Source: Bacteroidaceae bacterium
GTDB taxonomy: Bacteria; Bacteroidota; Bacteroidia; Bacteroidales; Bacteroidaceae
Direction: 5' to 3'
NCBI GenBank assembly: GCA_017451645.1
Contig: JAFTNZ010000009.1
Location: forward strand, 1 to 64,000
Length of the DNA: 64,000 nucleotides
Shown here: positions 27,101 through 36,087 of the stretch, piece after piece
Numbering within the stretch: position 1 is the stretch's first letter
Layout of the letters: every line of letters starts with the position of its first letter
The notes under the pieces: model-generated
What the model saw: the letters and a program-made list of their open reading frames with translations, nothing else
What the model was told of the DNA's origin: nothing
The model's database searches: none
Made by a program: the position numbers and the translations under genes

Positions 27101-27787
27101 TTATGCCAGCTGTGCAATTACCGTTTCATTGCCGATGGTCTTATCACCCAGCCGCACGTTCACCTCGGTTCCTACCGGCAGATAGACATCCACGCGGCTG
27201 CCAAACTTAATGAAGCCCATGTGCTCGTCGATATAGCAATCTTCGCCTGGTTCAGCATAGGTGACAATGCGGCGCGCCATGGCTCCGGCTATCTGCCGCG
27301 CCATCACTTCCACCCCATCGGGAGTTTCAATCACCACCATCGATCGTTCGTTTTCTGTACTCGATTTGGGCAGGTAAGCAGCCTGAAAACGTCCCTTCTG
27401 ATGGGCAACTTTCTTCACCACTCCATCGCAAGGATACCAGTTGGCATGCACATTCAGCGGACTCATAAAAATGCTTACCAACAACCGACGATCGTGGAAA
27501 TATTCGTGTTCATCCACCTCTTCGATACAGACAATCTTACCGTCAGCAGGTGCTACCACAATCTTTTCCGTTTCTCCACCAAACAGGCGAATAGGACAAC
27601 GGAAGAAGTTGAGCAACAACAGCCAAACAATGACACTCAGCGGAGCCACCACATAAAAAAGCATTTTCCACTCTACCCCATACCACAAAGTAGCATTAAG
27701 AGCCAACAGCACTATAGCACTGATGATAAGGGTGTCAGTTCCCTCGTGATGTATCCTAATCCGTTTCAGTTTCTTCAGTTTCTTCAT
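27101..27787 (-). CDS. psd: Phosphatidylserine decarboxylase proenzyme
   Basis: A 228-residue decarboxylase that makes phosphatidylethanolamine. It is of the short (PSD-A) type with two N-terminal membrane helices (~18-37 and 42-62). The self-cleavage site is G196-S197 in FIKFGSRVD, where Ser becomes the pyruvoyl group. APADGKIV (~79-86) and SPLNVHANW (~109-117) are family motifs. The start [14 protein letters not shown] at 27787 gives the family length; the ATG at 27823 would leave almost no leader after the promoter at 27834-27841. Confidence 0.93.
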   Translation of the reverse strand: MKKLKKLKRIRIHHEGTDTLIISAIVLLALNATLWYGVEWKMLFYVVAPLSVIVWLLLLNFFRCPIRLFGGETEKIVVAPADGKIVCIEEVDEHEYFHDRRLLVSIFMSPLNVHANWYPCDGVVKKVAHQKGRFQAAYLPKSSTENERSMVVIETPDGVEVMARQIAGAMARRIVTYAEPGEDCYIDEHMGFIKFGSRVDVYLPVGTEVNVRLGDKTIGNETVIAQLA

Positions 27788-27833
27788 CGGTATCTGCTTC
27801 TTTAAATTGTCAGTACACTTCACTTTAATTTTG

Positions 27834-27841
27834 CAAAGGTA
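27834..27841 (-). promoter_or_regulatory. -7 box of the psd-pssA operon
   Basis: On the minus strand TACCTTTG matches TAnnTTTG. It supports the downstream psd start at 27787. Confidence 0.6.
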
Positions 27842-27943
27842 AAGTAATCATTTAAAATTTGCAAATAAAAATCCTCCTAATTACTCGCCGGCAGTCATTT
27901 TTACCTAAAATGCAGAAAAGGTTGAAAACTTTTCGCCCTGCAA

Positions 27944-27975
27944 TTTGCCCATTCGGCAAAAGAGCCTTACCTTTA
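27944..27975 (+). promoter_or_regulatory. dnaE promoter
   Basis: TTTG at 27944-27947, 20 nt, then TACCTTTA at 27968-27975: a Bacteroides-type promoter with one mismatch in the -7 box, ~40 nt before the dnaE ATG. Confidence 0.5.
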
Positions 27976-28015
27976 TGCCCATTTCTGAAACTAACGATTC
28001 AAAACATCTGTCACG

Positions 28016-31000
28016 ATGCAAGATTTTGTTCATCTACACGTACATACGCAATACTCCATCCTCGATGGACAGGCCAGTATCCCACGCCTTGTGGACAAGG
28101 CTATGGCCGATGGCATGAAAGGGATGGCAGTCACTGACCATGGTAATATGTTCGGCATCAAGGAATTCTTCAACTATACCAAAAAGAAAAATAGCGGTAC
28201 GCAGGATGCCATCAAGGCACAAAAGAAGCGGCTTGCCGCCCTCGAAAAAGGAGAAGTTCCCGGAGAAGAATGGAACGGTGATGCCGAAGCAGAAAAAGCT
28301 CATTGTCGCCGACAAATAGAGGAGTTGACGAAAAAGTTGTTCAAACCCATCTTCGGATGCGAGATGTATGTGGCACGCAACGGCATGCTAAACAAAGCGA
28401 GCAAAGAGAACATGGGCGGATGGCATCTCATCGTGCTGGCGAAAAACGAACGGGGATACCACAACCTCATCAAGTTAGTGTCGAAGGCATGGACCGAAGG
28501 TTACTATAACCGTCCGCGTACCGATCGGACAGAACTGGAAAAATATCGCGAAGGACTCATCGTCTGTTCGGCCTGTATCGGAGGAGAGGTTCCCAAAAAG
28601 ATTCTCAACGGCAGGATGGAGGAGGCGGAAGAGGCTGTGCAGTGGTACAAGAAGACTTTCGGCGACGATTACTATTTGGAGTTGCAGTTGCACAAGGCCA
28701 ACGTGCCCCGTGCCAATCACGAGACCTACGGACTGCAGGTGCAAGTCAACGAGAAGTTGATAGAGCTGAGTCGAAAATACAACGTCAAACTCATCTGTAC
28801 GAACGACGTGCACTTTGTCGATGAGGAAAATGCCGAGGCACACGACCGACTCATCTGCCTCAGCACCGGTAAGGATCTCGATGACCCCACCCGAATGCTG
28901 TACTCCAAACAAGAGTGGTTCAAAACAAAAGCTGAAATGAACGAACTCTTCGGGCACATTCCCGAAGCACTGAGCAACACCTGCGACATCTGCGACCAAG
29001 TGGAGTTTTACAGCATTGACCACGCTCCCATCATGCCCAACTTCGCCATTCCGGAGGAGTTCGGTACCGAGGATGGATACCGGCAAACACTCACCGAAGA
29101 AGACCTCTTCAACGAATTCACACGCGATGAAAACGGCAAGGTGGTACTCAGCGAAGAGGATGCCCACGACAAAATCAAGAAACTGGGCGGATATGACAAA
29201 CTCTACCGCATCAAACTGGAGGCCGACTACTTGCGCGAACTCACCATGATAGGGGCAAGAAAACTCTATGGAGATCCGCTCAGCGAAGAGGTGGCCGAAC
29301 GGCTTAAGTTCGAGTTGCATATCATGAAGACTATGGGATTCCCCGGATACTTCCTCATCGTGCAGGACTTCATCAATGCCGCCCGAAGCGAATTGGGTGT
29401 ATCCGTAGGTCCCGGACGTGGTTCGGCCGCCGGTTCGGCCGTAGCCTACTGCTTGGGAATCACAAAAATTGACCCCATCGCCTACGACCTGCTGTTTGAG
29501 CGTTTCCTCAATCCCGACCGTATCTCATTACCTGATATTGACGTTGATTTCGACGATGACGGACGAGGCGAAGTGCTCCGTTGGGTAACAGAAAAATACG
29601 GAGCCGAAAAGGTGGCACACATCATCACTTACGGCACTATGGCCACTAAGATGGCTATCAAAGACGTGGCTCGCGTGCAGAAGCTGCCGCTCGATGATTC
29701 GAACCGCTTGTGCAAATTGGTACCCGACAAGATTCCCGACAAGAAACTCAACTTGCCTAATGCCATTGCTTACGTACCCGAACTGCAGGAGGCTGCCGTA
29801 TCGCCCAACCCCGTCCTGCGAGACACCATCAAGTATGCCAAAATGTTGGAAGGAAATGTACGGGGCACCGGTGTACATGCCTGCGGAACCATCATCTGCC
29901 GCGATGACATCAGCGATTGGGTTCCTGTCAGCACGGCAGAAGACAAAGATACGCACGAGAAAATGCTCGTTACACAATACGAAGGAAGTGTCATAGAGGA
30001 CACCGGACTTATCAAGATGGACTTCCTCGGACTAAAGACTCTCTCCATCATCAAAGAAGCAGTGGAAAACGTGCGCCAAAGCCTCGGTATCGACATCGAC
30101 ATCGATGCTATTTCCATCAACGACCCTGCAACATACAAGCTCTACTGCGAAGGACGCACCATCGGAACCTTCCAGTTTGAATCGACAGGCATGCAGAAAT
30201 ACCTGCGCGAACTGCAGCCCTCTACCTTCGAGGACCTCATCGCCATGAATGCCCTCTACCGACCGGGTCCGATGGACTACATCCCCGACTTCATCGACCG
30301 CAAGCAGGGACGGAAGCCTATTGAATACGACATCCCCATCATGGAGAAGTACCTGAAGGACACCTACGGCATCACCGTCTATCAGGAGCAGGTGATGCTC
30401 CTCTCGCGTCTGTTGGCCGACTTCACCCGAGGCGAAAGCGATGCCCTCAGAAAGGCTATGGGAAAAAAGCTGCGCGACAAACTGGACCAAATGAAACCCA
30501 AGTTTATCAGCGGCGGACAGAAGAACGGACACGACCCTAAGGTGTTGGAGAAAATTTGGGCCGACTGGGAAAAGTTTGCCTCATACGCATTCAACAAGAG
30601 CCATGCTACCTGTTACTCGTGGGTGGCTTATCAGACGGCTTACCTCAAGGCCAACTATCCCAGCCAGTATATGGCTGCCACCATGAGCCGCAACATCAGC
30701 AACATCACCGAAATCACCAAACTGATGGACGAGTGCAAGTCGATGGGCATACAGACCCTCGGCCCCGATGTAAACGAGAGCATACTGAAATTCTCGGTCA
30801 ACAGAGCCGGGCATATCCGCTTCGGCATGGGAGCCGTGAAGGGGGTAGGAGAAAATGCAGTGCAAGCCATCATCGAAGAGCGAACCAAGAATGGCCCGTA
30901 CAAAAACATATTCGACTTCGTACAACGAGTCAACCTCTCAGCATGCAACCGCAAGAACATTGAAAATCTGGCATTAGCCGGCGCCTTCGACGGATTCAAG

Positions 31001-31825
31001 GAAATCAGCCGCGAACAGTTCTTTGCCGCCAGCACCAAAGGAGACACTTTCAGCGAAACCCTTGTGAGATATGGCAACCGCTACCAAAGCGATCAGGCCG
31101 AGGCAGCCAACAGCCTCTTCGGAGGTTTGGATGCTGTAGAGATTGCCACACCGGACATCCCTGAAGCCGAACCTTGGAGCGACCTCGAACGACTTGATAA
31201 GGAACGCGAGTTAGTAGGCATCTACCTCTCGGCACACCCGCTGGACGAATTCAATGTCATTCTCGAAAATGTATGCTCTGCACGAATGAACCAACTCGAA
31301 GACCTCAAGCCATTAGCCAATCGCGACATCACACTCGGAGGCATCGTCACCGGACTTCGCACAGGATTTACCAAAAAGGGAAATCCCTTCGGCATCGCCA
31401 AGATTGAGGACTATTCGGGAGCTGCCGAATTTGCACTTTTCGCCAACGATTGGGTGACATGGGAAAATTACCTCAAGCCAGGATACTTTCTCTATATCTA
31501 TGCCCGCGTGCAACCCAAACAATGGAAGACAGACGAACTGGAGGTAAAAATCAACCGTATCGAACTGCTGCCCGAAGTGAAAGACAAGAAGATAGAAAAA
31601 ATCACCATCACCGCCCCACTTACAGCCCTCGACAACGAATTGGTGACAGAGCTGTCTATGCTCATCAAGGAACATCCGGGTAATGCCGAACTCTATTTCC
31701 GCATACGCGACATCGAGACGCACATGCAGACTTACCTCGTATCCAAAGGAATGCGTATCAACGTACAGAAGGAACTGATAAATTATCTAAAAAGTAAACC
31801 GGCTTTGGAATTCAGCATCAATTAA
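28016..31825 (+). CDS. dnaE: DNA polymerase III alpha subunit
   Basis: A 1269-residue replicative polymerase. Order: PHP domain (FVHLHVHTQYSILDGQ at 4-19, VTDHGNMFG near 42), palm with the catalytic acidic motif LPDIDVDFDDDGRGEV near 505-520, GPGRGSAAGSAVAYCLG (~463-479), YRPGPMDYIPDF and YQEQVML in the fingers, a helix-hairpin-helix region, and a C-terminal OB fold (DITLGGIVTGLRTGFTKKGN near 1103). An insert near 60-105 between PHP parts is common in Bacteroidetes. It has its own promoter and a strong hairpin directly after the stop. Confidence 0.97.
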   Translation: MQDFVHLHVHTQYSILDGQASIPRLVDKAMADGMKGMAVTDHGNMFGIKEFFNYTKKKNSGTQDAIKAQKKRLAALEKGEVPGEEWNGDAEAEKAHCRRQIEELTKKLFKPIFGCEMYVARNGMLNKASKENMGGWHLIVLAKNERGYHNLIKLVSKAWTEGYYNRPRTDRTELEKYREGLIVCSACIGGEVPKKILNGRMEEAEEAVQWYKKTFGDDYYLELQLHKANVPRANHETYGLQVQVNEKLIELSRKYNVKLICTNDVHFVDEENAEAHDRLICLSTGKDLDDPTRMLYSKQEWFKTKAEMNELFGHIPEALSNTCDICDQVEFYSIDHAPIMPNFAIPEEFGTEDGYRQTLTEEDLFNEFTRDENGKVVLSEEDAHDKIKKLGGYDKLYRIKLEADYLRELTMIGARKLYGDPLSEEVAERLKFELHIMKTMGFPGYFLIVQDFINAARSELGVSVGPGRGSAAGSAVAYCLGITKIDPIAYDLLFERFLNPDRISLPDIDVDFDDDGRGEVLRWVTEKYGAEKVAHIITYGTMATKMAIKDVARVQKLPLDDSNRLCKLVPDKIPDKKLNLPNAIAYVPELQEAAVSPNPVLRDTIKYAKMLEGNVRGTGVHACGTIICRDDISDWVPVSTAEDKDTHEKMLVTQYEGSVIEDTGLIKMDFLGLKTLSIIKEAVENVRQSLGIDIDIDAISINDPATYKLYCEGRTIGTFQFESTGMQKYLRELQPSTFEDLIAMNALYRPGPMDYIPDFIDRKQGRKPIEYDIPIMEKYLKDTYGITVYQEQVMLLSRLLADFTRGESDALRKAMGKKLRDKLDQMKPKFISGGQKNGHDPKVLEKIWADWEKFASYAFNKSHATCYSWVAYQTAYLKANYPSQYMAATMSRNISNITEITKLMDECKSMGIQTLGPDVNESILKFSVNRAGHIRFGMGAVKGVGENAVQAIIEERTKNGPYKNIFDFVQRVNLSACNRKNIENLALAGAFDGFKEISREQFFAASTKGDTFSETLVRYGNRYQSDQAEAANSLFGGLDAVEIATPDIPEAEPWSDLERLDKERELVGIYLSAHPLDEFNVILENVCSARMNQLEDLKPLANRDITLGGIVTGLRTGFTKKGNPFGIAKIEDYSGAAEFALFANDWVTWENYLKPGYFLYIYARVQPKQWKTDELEVKINRIELLPEVKDKKIEKITITAPLTALDNELVTELSMLIKEHPGNAELYFRIRDIETHMQTYLVSKGMRINVQKELINYLKSKPALEFSIN

Positions 31826-31877
31826 ATGAAGTGAACCCCAGAAGTTAGACAAAAAAACTTCTGGGGTTCACTTCATT
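31825..31877. terminator. Perfect 22-bp inverted repeat: shared terminator, possibly two abutted IS ends
   Basis: The arms at 31825-31846 and 31856-31877 are exact complements, with a 9-nt A-rich loop (AGACAAAAA). It begins at the last base of the dnaE stop and ends 39 bp from the stop of the convergent gene, so it can terminate both. The arm TGAAGTGAACCCCAGAAGTT followed by AGAC resembles terminal repeats of IS3-family (IS150-like) elements, hinting at an IS reduced to its two ends; this resemblance is from memory. Confidence 0.7.
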
Positions 31878-31915
31878 CGGCACGCCCTCTCTTTAGTTTC
31901 GGCAAAAATGCTTTA

Positions 31916-33640
31916 TTATTTTACTACAAATTTCTTTCCGTTCTGGAGATAAATTCCACTGGTGGGGTCCTTCACCTCGCGACCGGTGAGGTCGTAAATA
32001 GGTGCGTTGGGGTCGGGCGTCATTTGTGTCCCTGCGCCAACAACAACACTTCCAATGCCGGCAGCAGCTTCACCCTGAATGACGGTGAGCACCTGCGTAT
32101 ACCCCCATTCGTCGGTGAAGGTTAGGTTGGCCTTGCGTCCCTCCACACCTGCAGGGATTGGCTCAGCGGTAACACTGATTTCCAACAGAATCTCAGCCAC
32201 CTGTCCATCTTCATACTTGAAAGGTGCCGTTGTGCAAGTCAACCAAGAGGCATCGCTAGTGACTTTCAGACCTGCCACGGTATTCCAACTGGCCAAAATG
32301 GCCGGAGCCGTACCACCATCGGCAGAGAAGGTGGGAAGTGTATCGTTCTGCACCAAGAAAGAGCCTTCCTCTGTATCGATGACCACCGACATCCAAGGAA
32401 GAGCCACAAAAGTGTACATATCCAAAGAAACAGGATAAACCTTTGTTTCGTTGGCAGAGGTGGTGTACTGGACAGCATCGGTCATATAGCCGGCATGCTC
32501 ACCGGACATGAGCAACTGTTTGGTGGTTACCAGTTCATCGTTCAGCGGATTCTCGTCATACAGACGGTCTATCTGCGTCTTCATGGCCCACTTGGTACCA
32601 TCCTGAGGGCCTTGAATCAGCACTGCCCACACATCGTTCACCTGCACGATAGAGTCCAAAATGCCGAGTACCATCCATTCAGCGATGTTATTCTCGGTAT
32701 CAACACCTACCTTGATAATATTTTCGCCAGTCACAGCCAAGTCGCTTTTTACGGTCAGCTGGCCATTCACTGCTTCGGCATAAGCCAAATTGAAGGTCTT
32801 GGACTGCAAATCCACATCAGCGGGAGTCACAACAGGAATCCAACTGCCTTGCACAGCAGCCCATCCACCCTTGGGAGCTTCATACAACTCCACATAGGCC
32901 GACTGGTACTGGGTTTCCGTACCGAAGAATACGCTTCCCCAAATGTCATTATCATCAACGTAGAGGATGCTCGAACTGAGTCCAGGATAAGCATCCACAT
33001 CCATGTTATACACCCAACCGGCACCGGAGAGAGAGACCATTCCCCTGAACTCCTGTACCGAACCATCGCTCATCGAAAATGTCAGGGTACCGGCAGAATA
33101 AGAATCTTCTGCACTGGCCTCATTGAGAACATACAGTTCAGGTGTGATGGTGGAGATATTGCCAGTGAAGACATAGGGGGTATATACCTTCTCGGCAGAA
33201 GAAGTACCAATGACGATGTCGTCTTCTGCATCACCCAACAGCCACTCGTAGTGCACAGGGTATCCACCTGTACCGGTATGGGCATATTCATATTTCACAG
33301 GAACGTTGAGCGGAGCAAGGAAACCGTTGTCGGTATATGTATCCTCCGTCATTGACATACCGGGCACCATTGTATAGACACCGGACTCTACCATATAGTA
33401 GGCAACAGGCTTCAAGGCTCTTGTGACAGGAGCATCAGTATGGTGCAGACGCTGTCCGACAATATCACCCAACTTGACAAACTTCACCCCCCTTTGCAGT
33501 GCAGGCTGTGTATGTGTCAGCATTTCATTTTTCTTTAAGGCAGAGAGAGACTCCATATTTACCGTCAACTGGGCCACTGCCGGACAAGCAGCCATCCCAA
33601 GGACAACCAGAGCCTTTGCCATTTGTTTCATTTTTGTCAT
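31916..33640 (-). CDS. Secreted protein with BACON-like domain and sorting-type C terminus
   Basis: A 574-residue exported protein (signal peptide ~1-24, ending PAVAQ). The long middle is beta-rich and not recognised. Residues ~450-540 (LKVTSDASWLTC...GRKANLTFTDEWGYTQVLTVIQG) look like a BACON domain, a surface beta-sandwich found beside glycan or protein-processing enzymes. The end (PIYDLTGREVKDPTSG, then IYLQNGKKFVVK) resembles type IX secretion or related C-terminal sorting tails. AAAGGA ten bases before the ATG supports the start. It is the last gene of the nine-gene minus-strand SusCD operon; any substrate is unknown. Confidence 0.65.
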   Translation of the reverse strand: MTKMKQMAKALVVLGMAACPAVAQLTVNMESLSALKKNEMLTHTQPALQRGVKFVKLGDIVGQRLHHTDAPVTRALKPVAYYMVESGVYTMVPGMSMTEDTYTDNGFLAPLNVPVKYEYAHTGTGGYPVHYEWLLGDAEDDIVIGTSSAEKVYTPYVFTGNISTITPELYVLNEASAEDSYSAGTLTFSMSDGSVQEFRGMVSLSGAGWVYNMDVDAYPGLSSSILYVDDNDIWGSVFFGTETQYQSAYVELYEAPKGGWAAVQGSWIPVVTPADVDLQSKTFNLAYAEAVNGQLTVKSDLAVTGENIIKVGVDTENNIAEWMVLGILDSIVQVNDVWAVLIQGPQDGTKWAMKTQIDRLYDENPLNDELVTTKQLLMSGEHAGYMTDAVQYTTSANETKVYPVSLDMYTFVALPWMSVVIDTEEGSFLVQNDTLPTFSADGGTAPAILASWNTVAGLKVTSDASWLTCTTAPFKYEDGQVAEILLEISVTAEPIPAGVEGRKANLTFTDEWGYTQVLTVIQGEAAAGIGSVVVGAGTQMTPDPNAPIYDLTGREVKDPTSGIYLQNGKKFVVK

Positions 33641-33669
33641 ATAATTCCTTTTTATTTAATGATTTAATT

Positions 33670-35082
33670 TCAGAATTTCATAATCCGCAAGTAGGAACCA
33701 TCCGCCTTGTTGACGAAGTAGAAGTACTCACCGTCCGGTGAGGGAACCACCACGCAGTTGATACGTTTACTGAACGTGCCGAACAGACTCTTGAGGTAGT
33801 CGCTATAGAGTGTCCGAATGACCGAAGCGAACTCCTTAGCCACGGGTGTATTTGCCTCATATTCGCCACTTTCAGTGTCCGTTCCCAAAAAACTCATGCT
33901 GTTATCTACGCCACGGAAGGTTATCTCGTCCACCGCCGTACCCGACCACACATGGTTGAATCCGCAACGTGCCAACACCACGGTTGATTGATTTGTAGAG
34001 TCAGGACGCTGGTCGTAGAGATCGACATAATACTTGCCTGTCACATCAGGAATGAGCACCATGTAGAGGTAACTCTTCAAACCATCCCAAAGTTTATCCC
34101 ACTCATCATCACTACCCACCGGATTGGTGTCGATGAAGTAGAGGTCGCTCTCCTCCAACACCTCACCATCCTGCTCCACCTCATAGCGCCCGCGGAAGAC
34201 TTTGTCGCGCACATCAAAGGTCATCTTGGGACGTCCGCCTGCCGCCACTTCCACGTAAGAGTCGGAATTACCGTTGACATGGAATTTTCCATCATTATAA
34301 TCGAAACTGCGTACCAACGTATTTCCTACGCGGACTGGTCGTCTCAGTTGCACACCTTCAGGAGTGAAGAACAATTGACAGGAATCGGCCTGCATCTGCT
34401 TGCCCTGATAGTAATAGACGACACCCATGCGGGAAGTCATGTTAAACCCTGTCAACACACCAGTATCCTGATCGGCTACGACAATGTCACGAAAATAAGT
34501 ATTGGCAGCACCGGCATTCTCAAAGTCGCGGATGACACGGTTGATTTGCTCAAAATAGTCCTCCCAATTTTGACGGTTGCGCACGATGTAGCAGCGCTTC
34601 TGTGCGCGCACTGACTTGAGGTGGATGGTGTCGCCATCAGCACTGTGCCCCATGAGTACGAACTCATTGTCACCCTGCCAACCAGAGCCGTTGGTGAAGA
34701 CTTCGGGATCCGCCAATTTGGAGAGGAGCGAATAGGTAGCAAAAGTAAGGACGGGACCCTGCGAATTTTGGATAGTGTAGTCAGATTCTTGCACACCATA
34801 GTCTTCACGTTTCTCCTCGAAGAGATTATAGAAATTTTCATCGGACTGCATTTCCACGCGTCCGTCCTCGCGGAACTTCATCATGAAAGTGAAAGCTCCA
34901 TAAGCATCCTCGTTAGGATAATAGTCGAATCGCCATCCTTCCTCAGCAGAGATTAGCAGTTCACGATACTCGCTGATGTAATTTCCCACAATGGCACTGG
35001 GGTCACGATAGTCTTCGTCGTCACAGGCAGCGAAGAGACAAAAACCGGCCACAAGGGCCCATATATAATTCTTTCTTTTCAT
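33670..35082 (-). CDS. DUF4302 lipoprotein
   Basis: A 470-residue lipoprotein with lipid Cys20 (FAAC) followed by DDEDYRD, an acidic signal expected to place it on the cell surface. The rest matches DUF4302 (YISEYRELLISAEEGWRFDYYP at ~35-56, FTFMMKFREDGRVEMQSD at ~64-81). The family is usually encoded next to SusCD pairs with an HExxH lipoprotein. No catalytic motif is visible; it may be an accessory substrate-binding protein. It starts 2 bp after the metallohydrolase stop, so translation is coupled. Confidence 0.8.
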   Translation of the reverse strand: MKRKNYIWALVAGFCLFAACDDEDYRDPSAIVGNYISEYRELLISAEEGWRFDYYPNEDAYGAFTFMMKFREDGRVEMQSDENFYNLFEEKREDYGVQESDYTIQNSQGPVLTFATYSLLSKLADPEVFTNGSGWQGDNEFVLMGHSADGDTIHLKSVRAQKRCYIVRNRQNWEDYFEQINRVIRDFENAGAANTYFRDIVVADQDTGVLTGFNMTSRMGVVYYYQGKQMQADSCQLFFTPEGVQLRRPVRVGNTLVRSFDYNDGKFHVNGNSDSYVEVAAGGRPKMTFDVRDKVFRGRYEVEQDGEVLEESDLYFIDTNPVGSDDEWDKLWDGLKSYLYMVLIPDVTGKYYVDLYDQRPDSTNQSTVVLARCGFNHVWSGTAVDEITFRGVDNSMSFLGTDTESGEYEANTPVAKEFASVIRTLYSDYLKSLFGTFSKRINCVVVPSPDGEYFYFVNKADGSYLRIMKF

Positions 35083-35084
35083 CT

Positions 35085-36056
35085 TTAATACAATACAGGC
35101 TCTCCGTTAATAAATTGTCCGATAATAAAGTTTCCGTCGTGAATGAGGTCAATGCCAACCGGAAGATTCATCTCACGCTCAATGGCCGTGTAAACCAATT
35201 GCTGGAATTTACTCATATCAATTTCCCACACATCGCGCATCCACTCGGTCATGATGCGCTCTTTTTCGCGGAGAGTGGCGCGCGCTTCTTCATTCTCAAT
35301 GCGGTCGATGAGGTAGTTCCATGCTTGCGGACTATTAACGAGCATGATGGAAAGCATCTCCACAAAATCCTCATCCACCCCCGATTTGGCATAAGCTGTG
35401 ATGAATCCCTCCTCACGAGCGCCATCGTTAGTTGTGTTCATCCAGGAAGAGGTATAGCCACTCTTTGAGAGCACACGGTACTCGGTGTCGTAGTCCTTAT
35501 TTGTCTGCTGCAAAATGTGCGCAAACTCGTGATGCATAGTGTGGAAGAACATGACAAAGTCATCCACATGGTCTATCGAAAGATTGTTCACGTCATACAA
35601 CTGAATCTGGCGTCCACTCTCTGCAAATCCAAGGGTAACGGAACCGTCACTATTAATGGCCTTGGAACCGGTGACAAGGATTTCTTTGGGCACATAAGTG
35701 CGCAGAAAATCGGGGTTGCTGGTATTGGCTGTAATCTGCACGTAAGGATCCATCCACACACGTTTGAGCATGGAAAGGAAAGGAATTACCTTCTCTTCCT
35801 TTGGAGGTACGAGGTATTTTCCCATATCCTGACGATTGTCTTCCCAGCGGTAAATCACTCGGATGTTGTAGGGCAGGGTATAGTTTTCGTAGATATACTT
35901 GCCAATGGCAGTGGTATCCCACATATCGGTGGCGGGCATCTCCACCACGCTACCGCTGATGTCATCATCGTCGCACGCAGTGAAGAACACCGATGACAGC
36001 CCCAACACAAGGCAGGGCATCATCCGGAAGAAATTCTTTATCTTGTTGTTCTGCAT
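35085..36056 (-). CDS. Substrate-import-associated zinc metallohydrolase lipoprotein
   Basis: A 323-residue surface lipoprotein: lipid Cys28 (FTAC) followed by DDDDISG. The zinc site is HEFAH at 176-180, with E233 in EDFVEML a likely third ligand. This matches the family of HExxH lipoproteins encoded with SusC/SusD pairs. The catalytic glutamate E177 is present, so a protease or peptidase role is possible, but some family members may only bind. Same operon, 31 bp after SusD. Confidence 0.85.
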   Translation of the reverse strand: MQNNKIKNFFRMMPCLVLGLSSVFFTACDDDDISGSVVEMPATDMWDTTAIGKYIYENYTLPYNIRVIYRWEDNRQDMGKYLVPPKEEKVIPFLSMLKRVWMDPYVQITANTSNPDFLRTYVPKEILVTGSKAINSDGSVTLGFAESGRQIQLYDVNNLSIDHVDDFVMFFHTMHHEFAHILQQTNKDYDTEYRVLSKSGYTSSWMNTTNDGAREEGFITAYAKSGVDEDFVEMLSIMLVNSPQAWNYLIDRIENEEARATLREKERIMTEWMRDVWEIDMSKFQQLVYTAIEREMNLPVGIDLIHDGNFIIGQFINGEPVLY

Positions 36057-36087
36057 AGTTCTATTTCTGTTTTATTGGGGGAATAAA

